From positions 665,964,484 to 666,028,483 of the forward strand of contig OZ010788.1 in assembly GCA_963932465.1 (NCBI GenBank): a stretch of 64,000 bases of DNA, written 5' to 3'. The notes under the pieces are model-generated. The model had not been told where the DNA came from and made no database searches. It saw only the letters and a program-made list of their open reading frames with translations. The stretch comes from Maratus speciosus. Its lineage: Eukaryota > Arthropoda > Arachnida > Araneae > Salticidae. Shown here piece by piece: positions 1 to 14,100 of this stretch (within the stretch, counting starts at the first letter, position 1; every line of letters begins with the position of its first letter). Both the position numbers and the translations under genes were made by a program.

Positions 1-320
1 ATTTATTTCATTTTCATGAAGTTTCGAAGAACTGAAATCCTGAATAATTTTAAATTTACTAGGAAATTTTGCTTTTTATTTCATTTTGATGAAATTTTGA
101 AAATTATTAAAATTAAAACTCTCTAAAATTTTAAATTTACTTTAAGGGAATTTTGTTTTTATTACATGTTGATGATGTTTTGAAAAATATTAAAACTCAA
201 ATCCTGAATAATTTTGAATTTACTTTAAGGTAATTCTGTTTTCGTTTCAAGTTTTGAAGAATATTAAAACTGAAATTTTAAATAATTTTGAATTCACTTT
301 AAGGTAATCTTGTTTTTATT
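1..320. repeat. Tandem repeat, about 84-bp unit, about 3.7 copies
   Basis: Units start with a TTTTGTTTTTATTTCATGTT-like phrase near 67, 151, 236 and 308, each followed by GAATAATTTTGAATTTACTT. Copies are diverged, and the array probably extends beyond the window start. Confidence 0.7.
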
Positions 321-1063
321 TGGACCCAAATTCTTTTTAAAAGATTTTTGTAATGCGCGTCATTTTATCTCCAAACTTCTTTCTAAAGGTTTATCTCCAA
401 ACTGACATTGGTGTAGAATATTTTTTTAATTAATTTACGTTCGAACTAAGCATTTTGTTGGTGTTAGTAAATAAAATTAAAACAATACTCAGTCCTTTGA
501 TATGTTTTTTGTCCACCATAATTTAGTGTTTTTTAAACATCGGTTAAGATGTGTTTAATTCCTTGAGCATTAATCATGAGTGTGACTCGTGTAATGTATG
601 CTAGCACTGTTTTCAAACGATATCTTTAATCTAGATTTCTATTACGAATTTTAAAGGAAGTTACCACCACAGCAATTATATTTAGAGTGCGCTCATAACG
701 TGTTAAATCTGTTAGCTCACACTACCGCCACATTCCTCTGCTGCGACCAGCAATATAAACAGAACTGCGCTGCAGGTGCACTACATGAGAGCCACTGTCC
801 CGTCTCTCGGCAAATTACCAAAATAAAAGTTCGTGGGAAAGATAGCTAAACTACTAATTCATAGGTTCCATATTCCATCTTTACGGTAACGTGAGAGGAA
901 GTTTAACCCAATTATTTATTTTAATCTGGATTAATATTTCATAATTTCTTTGTCTGATTTTTTTCTGGTTTGAACCTTTCATTTTCCTGCATGCAAAACA
1001 TTACCTGTCGTAAGAGGGAAGAATTTTTAAGTTTCGAATCTTCTTCCATTCATCTGCTCAGAC

Positions 1064-1487
1064 TTAACCCATTACCCGCTGGTGTTGCGTTCACGCAACG
1101 GTCAAAATAAATACGCATGCTAAAATTATTTACATACCCACCACTATTTGTCAATTAAAAAGTTAGCCTTACTTAAACCATTCGGGACCACGGGTGCATA
1201 TATGTACCTACAAAAAGAGAATACAGAATTTGTTTTAGGTACCAGTAAAAAAGAAAAATAACATTTAGAGTATTTTCGTGATTATTTAAGTAAAGGTTAC
1301 TTTTTTTTTAAAGTGGTGCAATCCGAATAAAATTTGTGTAAAAGCTGCCTGTCCCGAAGGGCTTAAAGACAAAAAATGTTAAGATCAAATAAAGCGAAAG
1401 TTATCTTTTAGAATTTGTGGTGGCAAACGATGTTCAGTTGAAAAGTTGAAAACTTCAACCTTTTAGTTTTAGTGGTTAATGGGTTAA
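1064..1487. mobile_element. TTAA-bounded MITE, 424 bp, TTAACCCATTA ends
   Basis: Inverted ends TTAACCCATTA with TTAA at both borders, as in piggyBac-type insertions. The left end carries a perfect hairpin, GTTGCGTTCACGCAAC, at 1084-1099, 20 bp inside the TTAA. The right end lacks it. No coding content. Confidence 0.7.
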
Positions 1488-1821
1488 TGTATGGCTTTGG
1501 ATACCACGAAGATTTTTCATTTCAAAATAGTGCAAGGAAGTTTGGGGGGGGCAAGGGAGTTAAATTGAATAACGCTGCGTACCCTGAATAAACTTGCAAA
1601 GTAATCACGAGTGTGATTCGTGGTAAGTGGAATCAAATCTATCAACTAATCATTCTAAGTACATAACTAATTTAAACAATTAAAACCACAAAGGCTGATC
1701 TGGGGTAAAAAAAAAGATTGAGCAACACTAATATAAACTATAATCGTGAAATACAACGAGGTTATTGCCAACGTACAAAAGTTATTAACTATTTTTTATC
1801 TTTCAGAAACATATATCTTAC

Positions 1822-2162
1822 TTGTTGCTACGTAGAACACTGTAAAGGGTAATCCATCTACTTCTAGTCTGTCGACGACAAGTTTTGAAAATTGAATGTC
1901 CCTCTTGTAGAAAACGGGTTTTCCATTATCATGAGCAACTGCCGAGTCCATTAATGGGTGACCTCGTATAAAATTGAGCACTGAATCTGGAAGCGTTTGG
2001 GTATCGTTTACACAAAGACCTGGTCTTGGTTCTGGAACTTTACTGCTGAGGACTGGTAACCAAGCTGAGGAAGATGTCGCCTGTTCTTTGAATTTGCCAT
2101 TGAATACTTCTTGTATTGACTCTAGACTAAACGTGCAGACTGCAGATCCCATTAGCCCATTC
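1822..2162 (-). CDS. Sema2: Sema2 exon: GSAVC to FYKRD block
   Basis: 341 nt, the largest exon. It encodes [60 protein letters not shown] and [15 protein letters not shown], then [20 protein letters not shown] and a VFYVAT end. Acceptor TTTATTTTAG, donor ACAA|GTAAGA. The open frame continues past both splice sites, but those ends do not match the family. The next exon is not seen between 1 and 1821. Confidence 0.95.
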
Positions 2163-5100
2163 CTAAAATAAAGAGAGAGAAAAAACAGAATAAGAAAACA
2201 GAAATGAAAAATCATGCTTCAAGCATAGATTATAAAACACTTTCTAACACATTCAGAATACTGTAACAAAACTTAACCGTTTAAGAAGGGGAAACTTGGT
2301 GTCTAAATAAACAATTTGAAAAATCATCGCACATTCGAAAACACAATTTCAGAAATTACAATCAATAATCGATAAAATATCCGAATTTTTTTGTGCAGCC
2401 CTGTATATAATCTATAGATACAAATCTATAGCTATTGATTCTTGTGAGTTGTGGCATCAAATGCCAAAAGAAAAAGCGGATTTTAAATATCAAATATTAC
2501 AAAGAAATATTTGTATATTAAATTATATAATATTGTATTTAATTATTATTGTAATTAATTTATATAATTGTATTTAAATTATATACGAATCATTAAAATA
2601 ATGATTCGTACTAGACAGAAACCTACAACTCAAAACAATTTCATATAAATCACGCAAAAGTCTGTTTGATGTCACAGCAGATTATAGCAAAACAGCAGCA
2701 TTACCATTCAAAAAACGCAACAATGACGAAGCAGGATTATTGCATTGAATTATACAAAATATTCATCGGTTAATGAAATGCAAAATGGAATGTTGCAACA
2801 GGTGACATCAGAAATATAGCAATGTTATAAATTGGCAACAATGCAGAAAATACATTTATGCAATGAAAGCGTACGTAACTGAAATGCAAATTAGTTTGCC
2901 ATTACAGAGTGCATACCTTGTTTTTGAATGTATATTTCCAAATATTATTCCTCGTCATATTTAATCACCGAAAGTTCGTGATTAGTTAAAGTGGGCATTT
3001 CTATTCAGAAATAATGGAACTCAAAAGTAGGGATCGCTACGCGCTCTGTTTTAACTGAGAAAAAAAGATTACCACAGCATTCCGCAGTCACATAAAAATT
3101 TCTGAAATTGTTGCTCACTGTTTGGTGATAATTTTTCTATCTATTAAGAAATGCATTGTCTACTGCATGCGGGATAAAAGTGAATCTAGAACCCTTTTTC
3201 GTTTGCAATATGCATAAGTGCAGTGTATACCTATTATATTTTCATTATAATACAAGCGTATTTTTTTCTTCAATGTCTAATTCCAAATAGTAATCATAGC
3301 CATATATAGGGTGAACATAATTAAATGACCCTACTTGAAAGTTCTCTACGGACAAAACTATTGGTCAGAAAGTTGGAAATTTTATGATGGACATAATAAA
3401 GGAATGGGAATTTGTTTGAGCGCAAAAAAATTAGTTCAAAATTCGCCACCAGAGGGCGTTTTTAAATGAATTACACATTTTTAAAAAGTTTTTACGCTTT
3501 ATTTTTCTCAGATTAAATAAGCATACAGACCGCCCCCTAAAAAAAAATAAAGCGTAAAAACTTAAAAAAAATATTGGTGTTTGAATTGAACGGACCGTAC
3601 AAACTCTGAAAGAAAAAAAATTCTCCTACGACAGCCGCCATTTTCTCTCAGAGCTGAGGCCTCGTATTCAGTGGGTCGTGGCTAAATTGTTAAAAATGGT
3701 GTAATTTATTAAGAACGCCCTCTAGTAGCAAAAATTTGAACAATTTTTTTTTCGCTCAAACAAATTCCCATTCCTTTATTATGTCCGCCACAAAATTTCA
3801 CAACTTTCTGACCAATAGTTTCGTATGTAGACAACTTTAACCCCTTCGCGACGGGAGCCTTTTACGAAAAGTTTATTACTTTGCTACCGGTTTTAAAAAA
3901 CAGAAGTTTGTTCCTATTCAAATCGGGAAAATGCTCGGATTAAATAAGGCAAATTTTACAGTAAAATTTTACTGGTGAGGATAAACGAGGATCCTTAGGC
4001 CTATTTCCGGCACGTATACGTGTCGCTCGTCCCCAAGGGGTTAAAGTAGGGTCGTTTAATTATAGACACCCTGTATATCCCCCGAAAGTTTGAGATTACA
4101 TAAGGCGGACATTTTTATTCGGAAATAGTGGTTGTCGAAAATAGCGATACGCTGGTTAACCCTTTCGAGGACGGTGCCCTTAAAAAAGGACACCTAATTT
4201 TAATTCCAAAACTGACAATCGGCACCAAGAATATGTAATTAAAATTTTCCTGTTATAATGGACCTGAAAATAAGCAAGTTTGTATTTTCTAATAAATTCG
4301 TTCACAAATTCTGGTGTCGCCCATTAGTTCAGTTTATAAACAGAATTAACCCGCGCTGGAAAGGGTTAATACTACGCGACCAGAATCACCGAGGAAAAAA
4401 TAACATTCAGCAGTCACATTAAAATTTCTGGTATTGTTGATCACTTTTTGCCAATTTTTTTTCTTTTTAACCCCTTGAGGGGCACCGGTATATATTATAT
4501 ACCATCTACGATTAATGAAGTTTTACACCAGAAAAATTTTATTAAATTTTACTTTTCTAACTTTGGTGGAAAAAAGCCGTAAAATTGCTTTTACTTATTT
4601 TGAAACAGAATTTTTCAAAGATTCCGGTGGGATTTCAGCATTTCACAAACGTAATTGCTTGCCCCTCAAGGGGTTAATCATGAAATATGTTGTCTACTGT
4701 ATGCGTATGGATTGAGAATCACCTTTCTCATTTTATTATTTTCTGTATACTATTTTATGACTAACACAATTTGTTTAACTTTTTAAATCATAAAATAACA
4801 GAACACACAAAAGCATACAGACTAACAAAACTAACACACATAAATCATACAGACTAACACAGACCGTTTAAGCTTTTACATCATAAAATAATAGAACACA
4901 CATCGAACGCAATAAAACACACATAAGCAAAAATTTAATGCTTTTACACTTACATGGATGTCGTAAAAACTGCATAGAATTTTTGGTCATCCTCGGGATG
5001 TTTGTAAATATCCTCTGAAATGAAAAGAACAATGTTGTAAATAGGGAAAAAAATTATATTACAATGAACGAAAATGAACGTAAAATTATAAATTAGTTTC

Positions 5101-8100
5101 ACTTTACATTGTATAGTAAAAATCGATTATTAGAAAATATTTAAAGTATTTATTAATAAATAAATTTTTATTGTTTGTTTGTGGATTGTTTGTCAATTAT
5201 TAATTGATTGTTTATTAAATTTACCATGATCTGAATAACAGAAATACAAACATTAATAATAATAGTAATATAATAATAGTAATATAATAATAATAATTGT
5301 AATTAAAATAATTACTAATAAATTATTTAAAATCGAATTAATTACACATAAATTTTATTTTTAATTATTAAATTTTCACTTACGTAATTTAAAATGTTGG
5401 TAACTAACAAAAAAGTATTCAAATTTCATAAGCATAAATATTTAAACAATAATATTTGAAAAATACATTTCAGTGTATCCCTAGGAATTCGAATTCATTG
5501 AAACTTTAAATGCATTTGTCTTCATAATAACGGCAAAATTTATTTTGCTCGTTATCATATTTCAATTATAATTACATGCTTTTCTTTGCAGAATAATAAA
5601 ATAAATAAATAAACGAAACACACTTAAAATGCTAACCAGAAAACAAAATAAAATTCATGATTATCGCAGGTAGCTTGGAAATATTCATAAGTAGTTACGA
5701 ATTTTAATATTTTATGAATAAAATTATCTAGAAAATAAAAATAAATATACATTCAAAAATAACATTTTTTCACTCCTTCAATTAAATACAAAACTTACAA
5801 TAAATACTAATTCCCAACACCGGCCTCATGCAACATTTATTTATTTATTACACATGAAGCATTAATTTTATTTTAGATCATTAATTGTTCATTTTAAAAT
5901 ATTACAATTTCGATAACAGTTATAAAAATATGCAAAAAATTCGAGAACATAGAACGTTAACTGTTAAATTTAAATTTCGCAGAACTGTTATATTTAGCGT
6001 TAGGGTTGTCTTGAATACTGAAAATTTAAATGCATTTGTACTTTTTATAATTTCAAAACTTATTTTACTCATTAGAATATTTCAGTTATAATTACACTCT
6101 TCATATCACAAAAAGTTAAATAAATAAATAAATAAGCGAAATATATTTAAATGTTATCCTAAAGGCAAATCCTTGAAATTATTCATGAGTTGTCACAAAT
6201 TTTAATATTTAATGAATAAAATTATCCACAAAATAAAACTAAAAATTTCGTTCAAAAATTCATTTTTTTCCTCAGCACTAATTAAATACAAAACTTACAA
6301 TAATTAACATTCTTCAATAAATCCAGTTGCCAGATTGGGGGTTCTTTTAATTCAGATTATTTGATTGTCACGACTTTTTAAAAATAGTATAGTTTGCCTT
6401 ATTTTTCAGAGTTTTTAATCTATTTTAAATAGATCGAATGTTTGTATTTCAAAAAAGCGATGATAAGAAATTATTACGACTAAAAATAGTTGCACTGAAA
6501 AACACAAACTGTGTACATATACATGTTAAATATTTTATTAAAAACCATTATTTTTGAAATAAACAATTTGGCGTACCCATAAGAATTTGAACTTACTTTA
6601 AAACTTAGAATGCATTTGTAATCATTAAAATTCCAAAATCTCCTTTGCTCATTAGAATATTTCATTTATAATTGCATGCTTCACATGACATAATATGGAA
6701 AAACAAATAACTAAAAAGCTAAACAAACAGCAACACAAAATATATGAAGATTGTCGTAAGTAGTCTGAAATTATTCATAAGTAGTTGTAAATTTTAATAT
6801 TTAATGAATATCTGTAAAATAAAAATAAAGATTAAAAAAAATTTTTTTCACACCACTAATTAAATACAAAACTTATAATAATTAACAATCTCCACCATTT
6901 ACTGTGTGTAATGTTTTTATTTTTTGAAGAAAACATACGGCAGATTTAATTTTTTTTTCGAAATTCATATAATTGCACGCTTCACATAACATAATAAAAA
7001 TAAATAAATAAAAAGCTACGCAAACAGCGAAACAAAATACATTAGTATTAATCCAAGTAGCTTGAAATTATTCATAAGTAGTTACAAATTTTAATATTTA
7101 ATGAATAAAATAATCTCTAAAATAAAAATAAAAATTACGATCAAAAAATACATTTTTTTTTCACACCACTAATTAAATACAAAACTTATAATAATTAACA
7201 ATCTCAAACACTCATTCCATGCAATGTACTTTTTTTTTGCACAAGGCACGTGGCAGAATTCATTTTTTTACGAAATTCGTATATTAATATTCATGAAATA
7301 CTTACGAATCTCGTTGAAATAGAAAGGAAACTCTCCTGGTATGGAACAGTTGAGGCGAGCTTTTAGGAAAGATGCCCAATTTTTGCTGAGGATATTTTTG
7401 CCACCCGTGTCTTTCTGTAATGGAAAATTTAAATAACCCTCATTTAAATACATATAGTTTATATAATGCAATTCTCTCTTCACTCGTTTTATGCTAATAC
7501 AAAATGAAATTTTAAGTTTTATTTTTATGAATATATATCTCTATATCATGAATATCAGCGGAATAATGAAGAAAACTTGAAGTAAAATCAATGTAAATTT
7601 GTGTTCGTCGTCGTGCTAAAGAGAAAATAGAGTTAGGAATATCGATCTGGTGCATTGTTAGACGTAAACACGAAAGGTGGAGTTTTAAAGGATTTTTGTT
7701 TGTATAACGTATTTTGTTATCCTTTAATACAAAAATATTATTACTTCTCTTTTTAGCTGCGTGTGCAATTATATACAGGGTTAGTACGGGTACAGTTATT
7801 TTCAAGGCAAAATATCAGTATTTCTTTTTAAAGAAAAATAAATCTAGTTTAACCCTTTCAGGGGCAAGGAAATTGTATTTGTAAACTGTTGAAATAATTG
7901 AATAACACCAGTATTTACAAGAAAATTTATTTGTAAAGAAGTAAAGATATATTTTCGCTTATTTAATAAAAGTGAAGTTTTCATTAATAAAATCTGGTGC
8001 CAATGTGGCAATTAGGGATTAAAATTATGTGAAGCCGTGACAGCATCACCACCCCTCAAGGGGTTAAACGTGCGAAATTTCGCCTTATTTAACCCTTTCC

Positions 8101-11100
8101 GACGTAGTGATACTACTGCGGGACCACATAATTTTAATTTAAAATTTATAAACGGCACCAAGTATATTTTAATAAAATTTTGCTTTTATAATAAAAGTTA
8201 AAAAAAACTCCTATTCCGGAGTCTAAACTAAATTCTGGTGTCAGTCAAACATTTGATCATTTTTACGAACAGATTTTCGCGCCGAAAAGTGTTAAGCAGA
8301 GATTTTCTATAAGAAAAAATTGGTACCAAAGAATTTCTTAGTCTGGAAATTCAAGGACCCGTACGAACGCTGATATAAATACGTAGCACCTGTAGTTACC
8401 GTCTTGTCCGCCAGTCTGTGTGTCTGCATACAACAGCGCAAAAACTACCCAATCGAACGTTTTGAAATTTAATGCATAAAATCACTGCAGAATTGCATGG
8501 AGTCATTTCAAATTTTATGAAAATCGAATCAAAACTTAAAAAGAAATTAATAAAAGTTTTATTGAATCTATTAAATCCTATCATACGTCAGGAATTCATT
8601 GATATCCCATGATAATAGGTCATGATTCTAGGTTGTCATGATGATGATGTCCTATTGAATATGGAGTCCTATTATTTTCGTATGGCTGAATTTAATGTAT
8701 AGAATCGTAATAAATTTTGTATCCGTGCATTTTTGCATAAGAGTGCAACAACTATTGCACCAAGATCTGAGTATTTATAAAACTAGTTATAGTACGAACG
8801 CACCTCATTTGACACGTTTGGTATGCAATTTCCGACTTGTTGTATTAAATAAGAGTTAATTTCTCTACATTATAAACAATGGCTTGAATTTGCTTGTTTG
8901 GAGTAGATAATTTTTGATAAACAGATGGGGACTTATATAGATGGATAACTAGGAAGGCAAACAAAAAGACGAACTAAAAAGCAAACTTATAGACAGACGA
9001 ACAGATAATCATATAGATAAATAGATAAATAAATAGACGACAGGCGACATGCAAAGGGGTATACAAATTAATAAACAGACATAAAGGCATATATTTATAA
9101 ATTTAGAACAGGTAGTTACACATTCCATGATGAATTTGAAACCGAATATAGAAGAAAACGTGAAGTAAAATCAGTGTTAATTGCATCTATTTATATTGGT
9201 GAATAAACAGAATTATTGATCTTCAAAGCAGAATATAAAACGTGAATTTTGCTAACACATTTTGCAAGCATTATGTTTTAAAAAGGGAACCTAACCCGTA
9301 TTTACGCGTGGAAATCTAAGGTTCGAAGAAAACCCCGAACGATTAGGCCGACGGGCGCGATTGGGTTCGAGCCCAGTACCTCCCTTCTACCAGCTTCCAG
9401 AGCAGAAACTCTCGGCCACTGGTGGGGTTTTTATCTACGGAACTGTAAGTAGAAATGGCTCAGGGGTTCATCGGTTAATTGCTTATTGTAATCGCATCTC
9501 ATTAAACTTGCTTTTGCTACTTAACCGTTCTTTGTGCGTGTTTGTCTAGGATATCACCTTCGGCGCCCTCTAGTACCTTTGCGTTTTAATTCCGATCATA
9601 CATTCTCTGATGAAAGTTCTTTGATTGGATGTGTAACACCCTGTATACAGTATAGTGATTAATAGGTAATAAAGGTAAGCAGACATAAATGTAGACAGTG
9701 TCACAATTAGATGAGCAGACATATAGTTTAACAAAAGGAAAAATAGTTAAATAGAAAGAAATTAAAAGGAAATACAGGCATAAACAGAACACGAACATAT
9801 AAACAGAGTGATACAGAGCAGACGGATAGATCTAGTTTCACGTTTTTAATTCCTAATCAATTAATTATTTATAAGCATAAATGTTTTCCGTTCTTAATTT
9901 TTTATTTAATTTTCATGCAAGATACCTTTATTGGTTGTTTTTTTTTTTTTTTTCTCAAAAACAATCTTTCTTTTTTTTCCCTCAAAAAAAAAAAAAAAAG
10001 TTTGAATAATTAGCAAAATATTTTAAATGAAAACACACACACACACACACAAAAGAAAAATAATCATTAGATTAAAATCTCGAAGAAATGCCGATTAAAC
10101 ACAATAGAAAAAACCCATGAAGTAATAATTGCAATCAATGTATAAAAATAAACTGTTTTTTAATGTTGTTTTAAATAAATAAATTGTTAACATCATTAAG
10201 ATTACTAACAGTAGGAAAATTCTCGATAACTATGAGTCCTTTATATTATTTTAATAAAATTAGCGAATTTCGCTTTCTTTCTTTTTTTTGCGAAGAGGCT
10301 GATTCAACATAATAAATACAACTCGATAAATAATACTATCATTAAAAATATATAAATAGGGTGATTAGGTATTTGATGTTATTTTAACTAAATAAATCGT
10401 TATAATTAATGACGCAAATTATCATTAATGTTCGTACTCATTAATTTAAAGTATATTTTAGTTAATGCTTTCTGAACAGCTTTTCACAAAAAAACAATAA
10501 TCATTAGATTATATTTTATCGGGAGACAAAAATGACAATGGAATGAAATAGAAAAACGCACAGTCTAAACATAGTTAAATAAATTGCTGAAAACACCTAT
10601 TTTCCTCTTAAGAAATATATCTTCGGTAATAGCATTAATGATTCTCATAACAATATTCTTATTTAATTTTTACTGATAAAATCTTTGTAAAGACATTTCA
10701 TAGAAAAATATAAAAAGTAATTTCGTTAGACAAAAGAAATTAATTTTAATGAAGACTAATACGCTATGTTTATGACAATGATGTTATTACTGTGTCTTTA
10801 AAATAATCATGTATAACGTGTTGGCGAAACATATAATTTAAAATGTTTCGATGCAGTAATTATTAGAATATATAAAGCAAATTAAAGTCAAAAAATTGTT
10901 TTTAATGCGTCAGAGATTTTAAAACACTGTTTATTCTCGCTGATATCGGCTGCAGATAATAAATTTAATTAGAAGATTTTTTTTTAATTGTAATAAAAAG
11001 TATTGTTGAAATTATTATTTAAAATTAACAAGTACGTTTTTTAAAAATTTAAATACATTGTTCTGTACCCAATCTTACAAAATGTGAAAAAAAAAATTAT

Positions 11101-14100
11101 TATCAGTTTACGTATAAAAGCAACGTATAAAAAATGAATTACATTTTGATAAATGTTAAAGTTTCTTAAAGTTAACTTAAAGTCTGTTTTCTTAAAGTTA
11201 AAACTGATTTTTTAAAAAGATATATGATATTTGATGTCAGTTTTCCTTAACATTCAAACACACTTAAAACAATGACTACTTTCGACAGCATTAATTTGAA
11301 TGTTCTCATCGTCAGTTGCAGGACTGCCACTGAAGACTATATTTTTTAACCCTTAACGGTCGAAGTTCTCCTGCCAGGTACAGGCAAAGTTGTGTTTTTT
11401 TTAATCCTCAAACATCACAATGGGACCGGAATTTTAGATAAAATTCTTTTGTAAATAGGTAAACGCATTTATTCGTGTACATAAGAAACCGAAAATTTTG
11501 TTTAAAAATACTGGTGTCGTCATGTGACATGTGTGGATTAAAATTAAATGCCGCCACTGTGGGAGGCATCAACCGCAAAGGTTTAAACTACAGTTATACT
11601 TTTTTCCAATAGATCCATTTAATAGCAAGACAATGCATCCTTAGACTGTGTGTGAAGTTGGCTGCATCTAGGACCCCCCCCCCCCCGCCCCAACGATACT
11701 CCACTGTTCAACGCTGTTGTAAAAGTACATATGAAAGATTTTTGTTTTGAAAATGTGGTGCGAGACAGAATTAAAAAATAGTCCCCAGTAGCAGCCCTAT
11801 AGATGCAGAATCCTTGATATTTTCAAAAGTTTCAATGCAGGTCTGGCCTAAAACTATTGCCAAAATGCAAGCAACTGAATACTGGAGCAATATTTTATGC
11901 TAATGTATGTAATATTGACCCAATATTGGTTTTCTAATATGATTGCATCTATATGTATCAGAATAAAATGTAACGAAATGAGAAAATGTTTATGCATACA
12001 ATTAGATTGCAAATACTACAAAAGAATCTTTTGATTGAAAATAATTCTTAGAAAACATTGACCCTCCTTGAGTGCATCTCAAATTTAACAATACAGGGTA
12101 AGTCAAAATGAATGTAGCGATTACAAACGGCTATAACCATTTAATGGAAAAGAATTTATCGATAAAATTAGCACAGAATGTAGACGGAACTTCAAAATTT
12201 TGTATACATACGTCATAGATGTTCTATGTGACTTCCCTTAGTCACACGAACAACATCTAGGCGGTAGTCCATATCACGCCATACATTCTGAAGCATTTGT
12301 TCAGTCACCGATGCAAGCGCATTACAAATGCGTACTTTGAGTTCTTCAATTGTTTTGGGCATGGGAGGCACCCTATCTTTCACATAACCCCATAGAACAA
12401 AATCGGCTATTTTTACCTCATAATTGGCCATTTTTACTAATGAGACGGCCGCAATGAACAGGTTTCTTGTCGTTCCAAAGTTTGAAATCGCGCATGCGTA
12501 GGTTTCCGCTTCACTGCACCTGCGCCTTACGTAAAGAAATTTTGAAGTTCCGTCTACATTCTGTATTATTCTTATTGAAAAATTCTTTTCCATTAAATAG
12601 TTACAGCCGTTTGTAATCGCTATATTAATTTTGACTTACCCTGTATTTTGAATTTGATGTAATATACATGTGATGTTCAACTGATATTTAACGAGATATT
12701 TCTAGACCTGCTTTTATAAAACCCTTTTCTTTAAAGGGTAATTTAAATTTATCCGAAATAAAATCAATAATTATGTTCACATTAATTATATACCTAAAAG
12801 TGAAGTACAAATATAATAGTATATAATTTTGTGTTTGAGACTTTAATTCAATTTTTCTAATTTAAATACAATTTACATTACATAATAATTCTAAATGAGG
12901 GAGGTGGGGAGCTGCATTATGCACAATGTATTATTTTATTTAAAATGAATTTTCTTTAACTACTCAAAGTTAATTTTTATTAAAACTTAATTTTAACTAT
13001 ATACTTTTGTGTTACAAAAAAGATAATTCATAATCCACGCAATTATCCTAAATGACAAATTAGCTTACCTTAGAAGAAAATCTATACCGATATTAACACC
13101 CATTTGTCAATTTGGAAATCGGAGATAAACTTCCTTTTTTTCTTCACCGATATCGCTTACCGACTTATTCAATTACTATTCCTACATTAAACACGTTGCA
13201 TCTATAAGTATCTGCGTAAAATATAACTAAATAAGAAATTACGCGAACATGCAATTACATCTGCGGGCCAGTTTTACGACCATTAGAGAGGAAAACCCGC
13301 GGGTATTACTGATTTCCAGTGCCATTAGTAATTTAATAACATCCGTTTGATAAGTATCAACGCTAGAACAAGTAAATTAACTTACCTTACATACTCTGGC
13401 CACTCTAGAATATATGCTTTTACCACAGTTAATGTATTCGACGGCACTTTCCCGAAAGAAAAAATAAACGTGCTCTCCGATATCGTAGGAGCCCACAAAG
13501 TTAGGTTCTGAAAGAAAGATAAGAGATAGTAAAGAAGCAGATAAACACATGCTCTATTAATTAATGCTCTAATGATTTAATTAAAATAGGCGCATTAATT
13601 ATTCTAAGTAATTTTCCTGGTGGGGATAATAAGAAATAATCCGAAACTTGTTCGTTATGTTATTTTATTCCAGTACAAGACTGAATAAACAAATATAATT
13701 ATTTATAAATATATGCACCAGGTGAGTAGAGGTTGCCAGTGGGCTACTTTATTGTAAATTCAGATTTCTTGATCGGCACCACTTTTTTGAAATGGAAATA
13801 TTCGCCTTATTTAACTCTTTCAAGAGCAAGGCATTTCTGCTCCAAAAATGTTCAAATAATTAATTCATACCGCAAATTTCGAACAAATTTATTTTGAAAA
13901 TAATCAATAGCTTTTCTTTACGTATATTATGAGATCGAAATTCTACTAAAAAATTTACTGGTGCCATTTGTCAGTTTGGGCATTAATGACACATTAATTA
14001 TGTCGAAATCAAGGGAAATTTTACCATTTCAAAAAACTGGTGTCAGTCGAGAAATCTGAATTTTTTTTAAAAAGTAGCCTGCTGGCAACACTGGGTGAGT

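Larger units (their letters stand above)
1..1821 (-). other. Sema2 intron downstream of the last visible exon
   Basis: Non-coding. It holds a short tandem repeat at the window edge (1-320), a TTAA element (1064-1487) and an unplaced, GC-richer patch around 715-840 that I cannot assign. No sema exon is recognisable here. Confidence 0.6.
2163..4953 (-). other. Sema2 intron with nested DNA elements
   Basis: The intron between the 61-nt and 341-nt exons. 2220-3300 is AT-rich sequence in which I see no assignable feature. 3305-4677 is almost wholly transposon-derived (see separate entries). Confidence 0.7.
7775..8372. mobile_element. CAGGGTTCGTACG-type inverted-repeat element with two nested MITEs
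   Basis: Ends CAGGGTTAGTACGGGTAC and GACCCGTACGAACGCTG are inverted. Removing the two TTAA insertions (7849-8067, 8089-8295) leaves about 180 bp, the size of the uninterrupted copy at 40434-40601. The second insertion sits in the CGCCTTATTTAA centre. Confidence 0.8.
7415..13385 (-). other. Sema2 intron, 6 kb
   Basis: Holds the nested CAGGGTTCG element (7775-8372), a 470-bp dispersed repeat, a SINE-like segment, the interrupted CAGGGCTG element (11319-11799) and a mariner remnant. 8850-9280 and 9600-9840 are rich in short AGACAGAC/AGATAAAT words. 9930-11310 is AT-rich with a (CA)n run near 10034 and diverged direct repeats (for example AATCATTAGATTA at 10063 and 10500). 12650-13385 shows nothing assignable. 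Confidence 0.65.

Noticed and set aside
1974..2171. Plus-strand 65-codon frame
   Set aside because: It lies antisense to the largest Sema2 exon and shows no independent signature.
9350..9425. Functional tRNA gene
   Set aside because: Box A- and B-like words are present but the clover-leaf stems do not form; likewise at 36370-36446.
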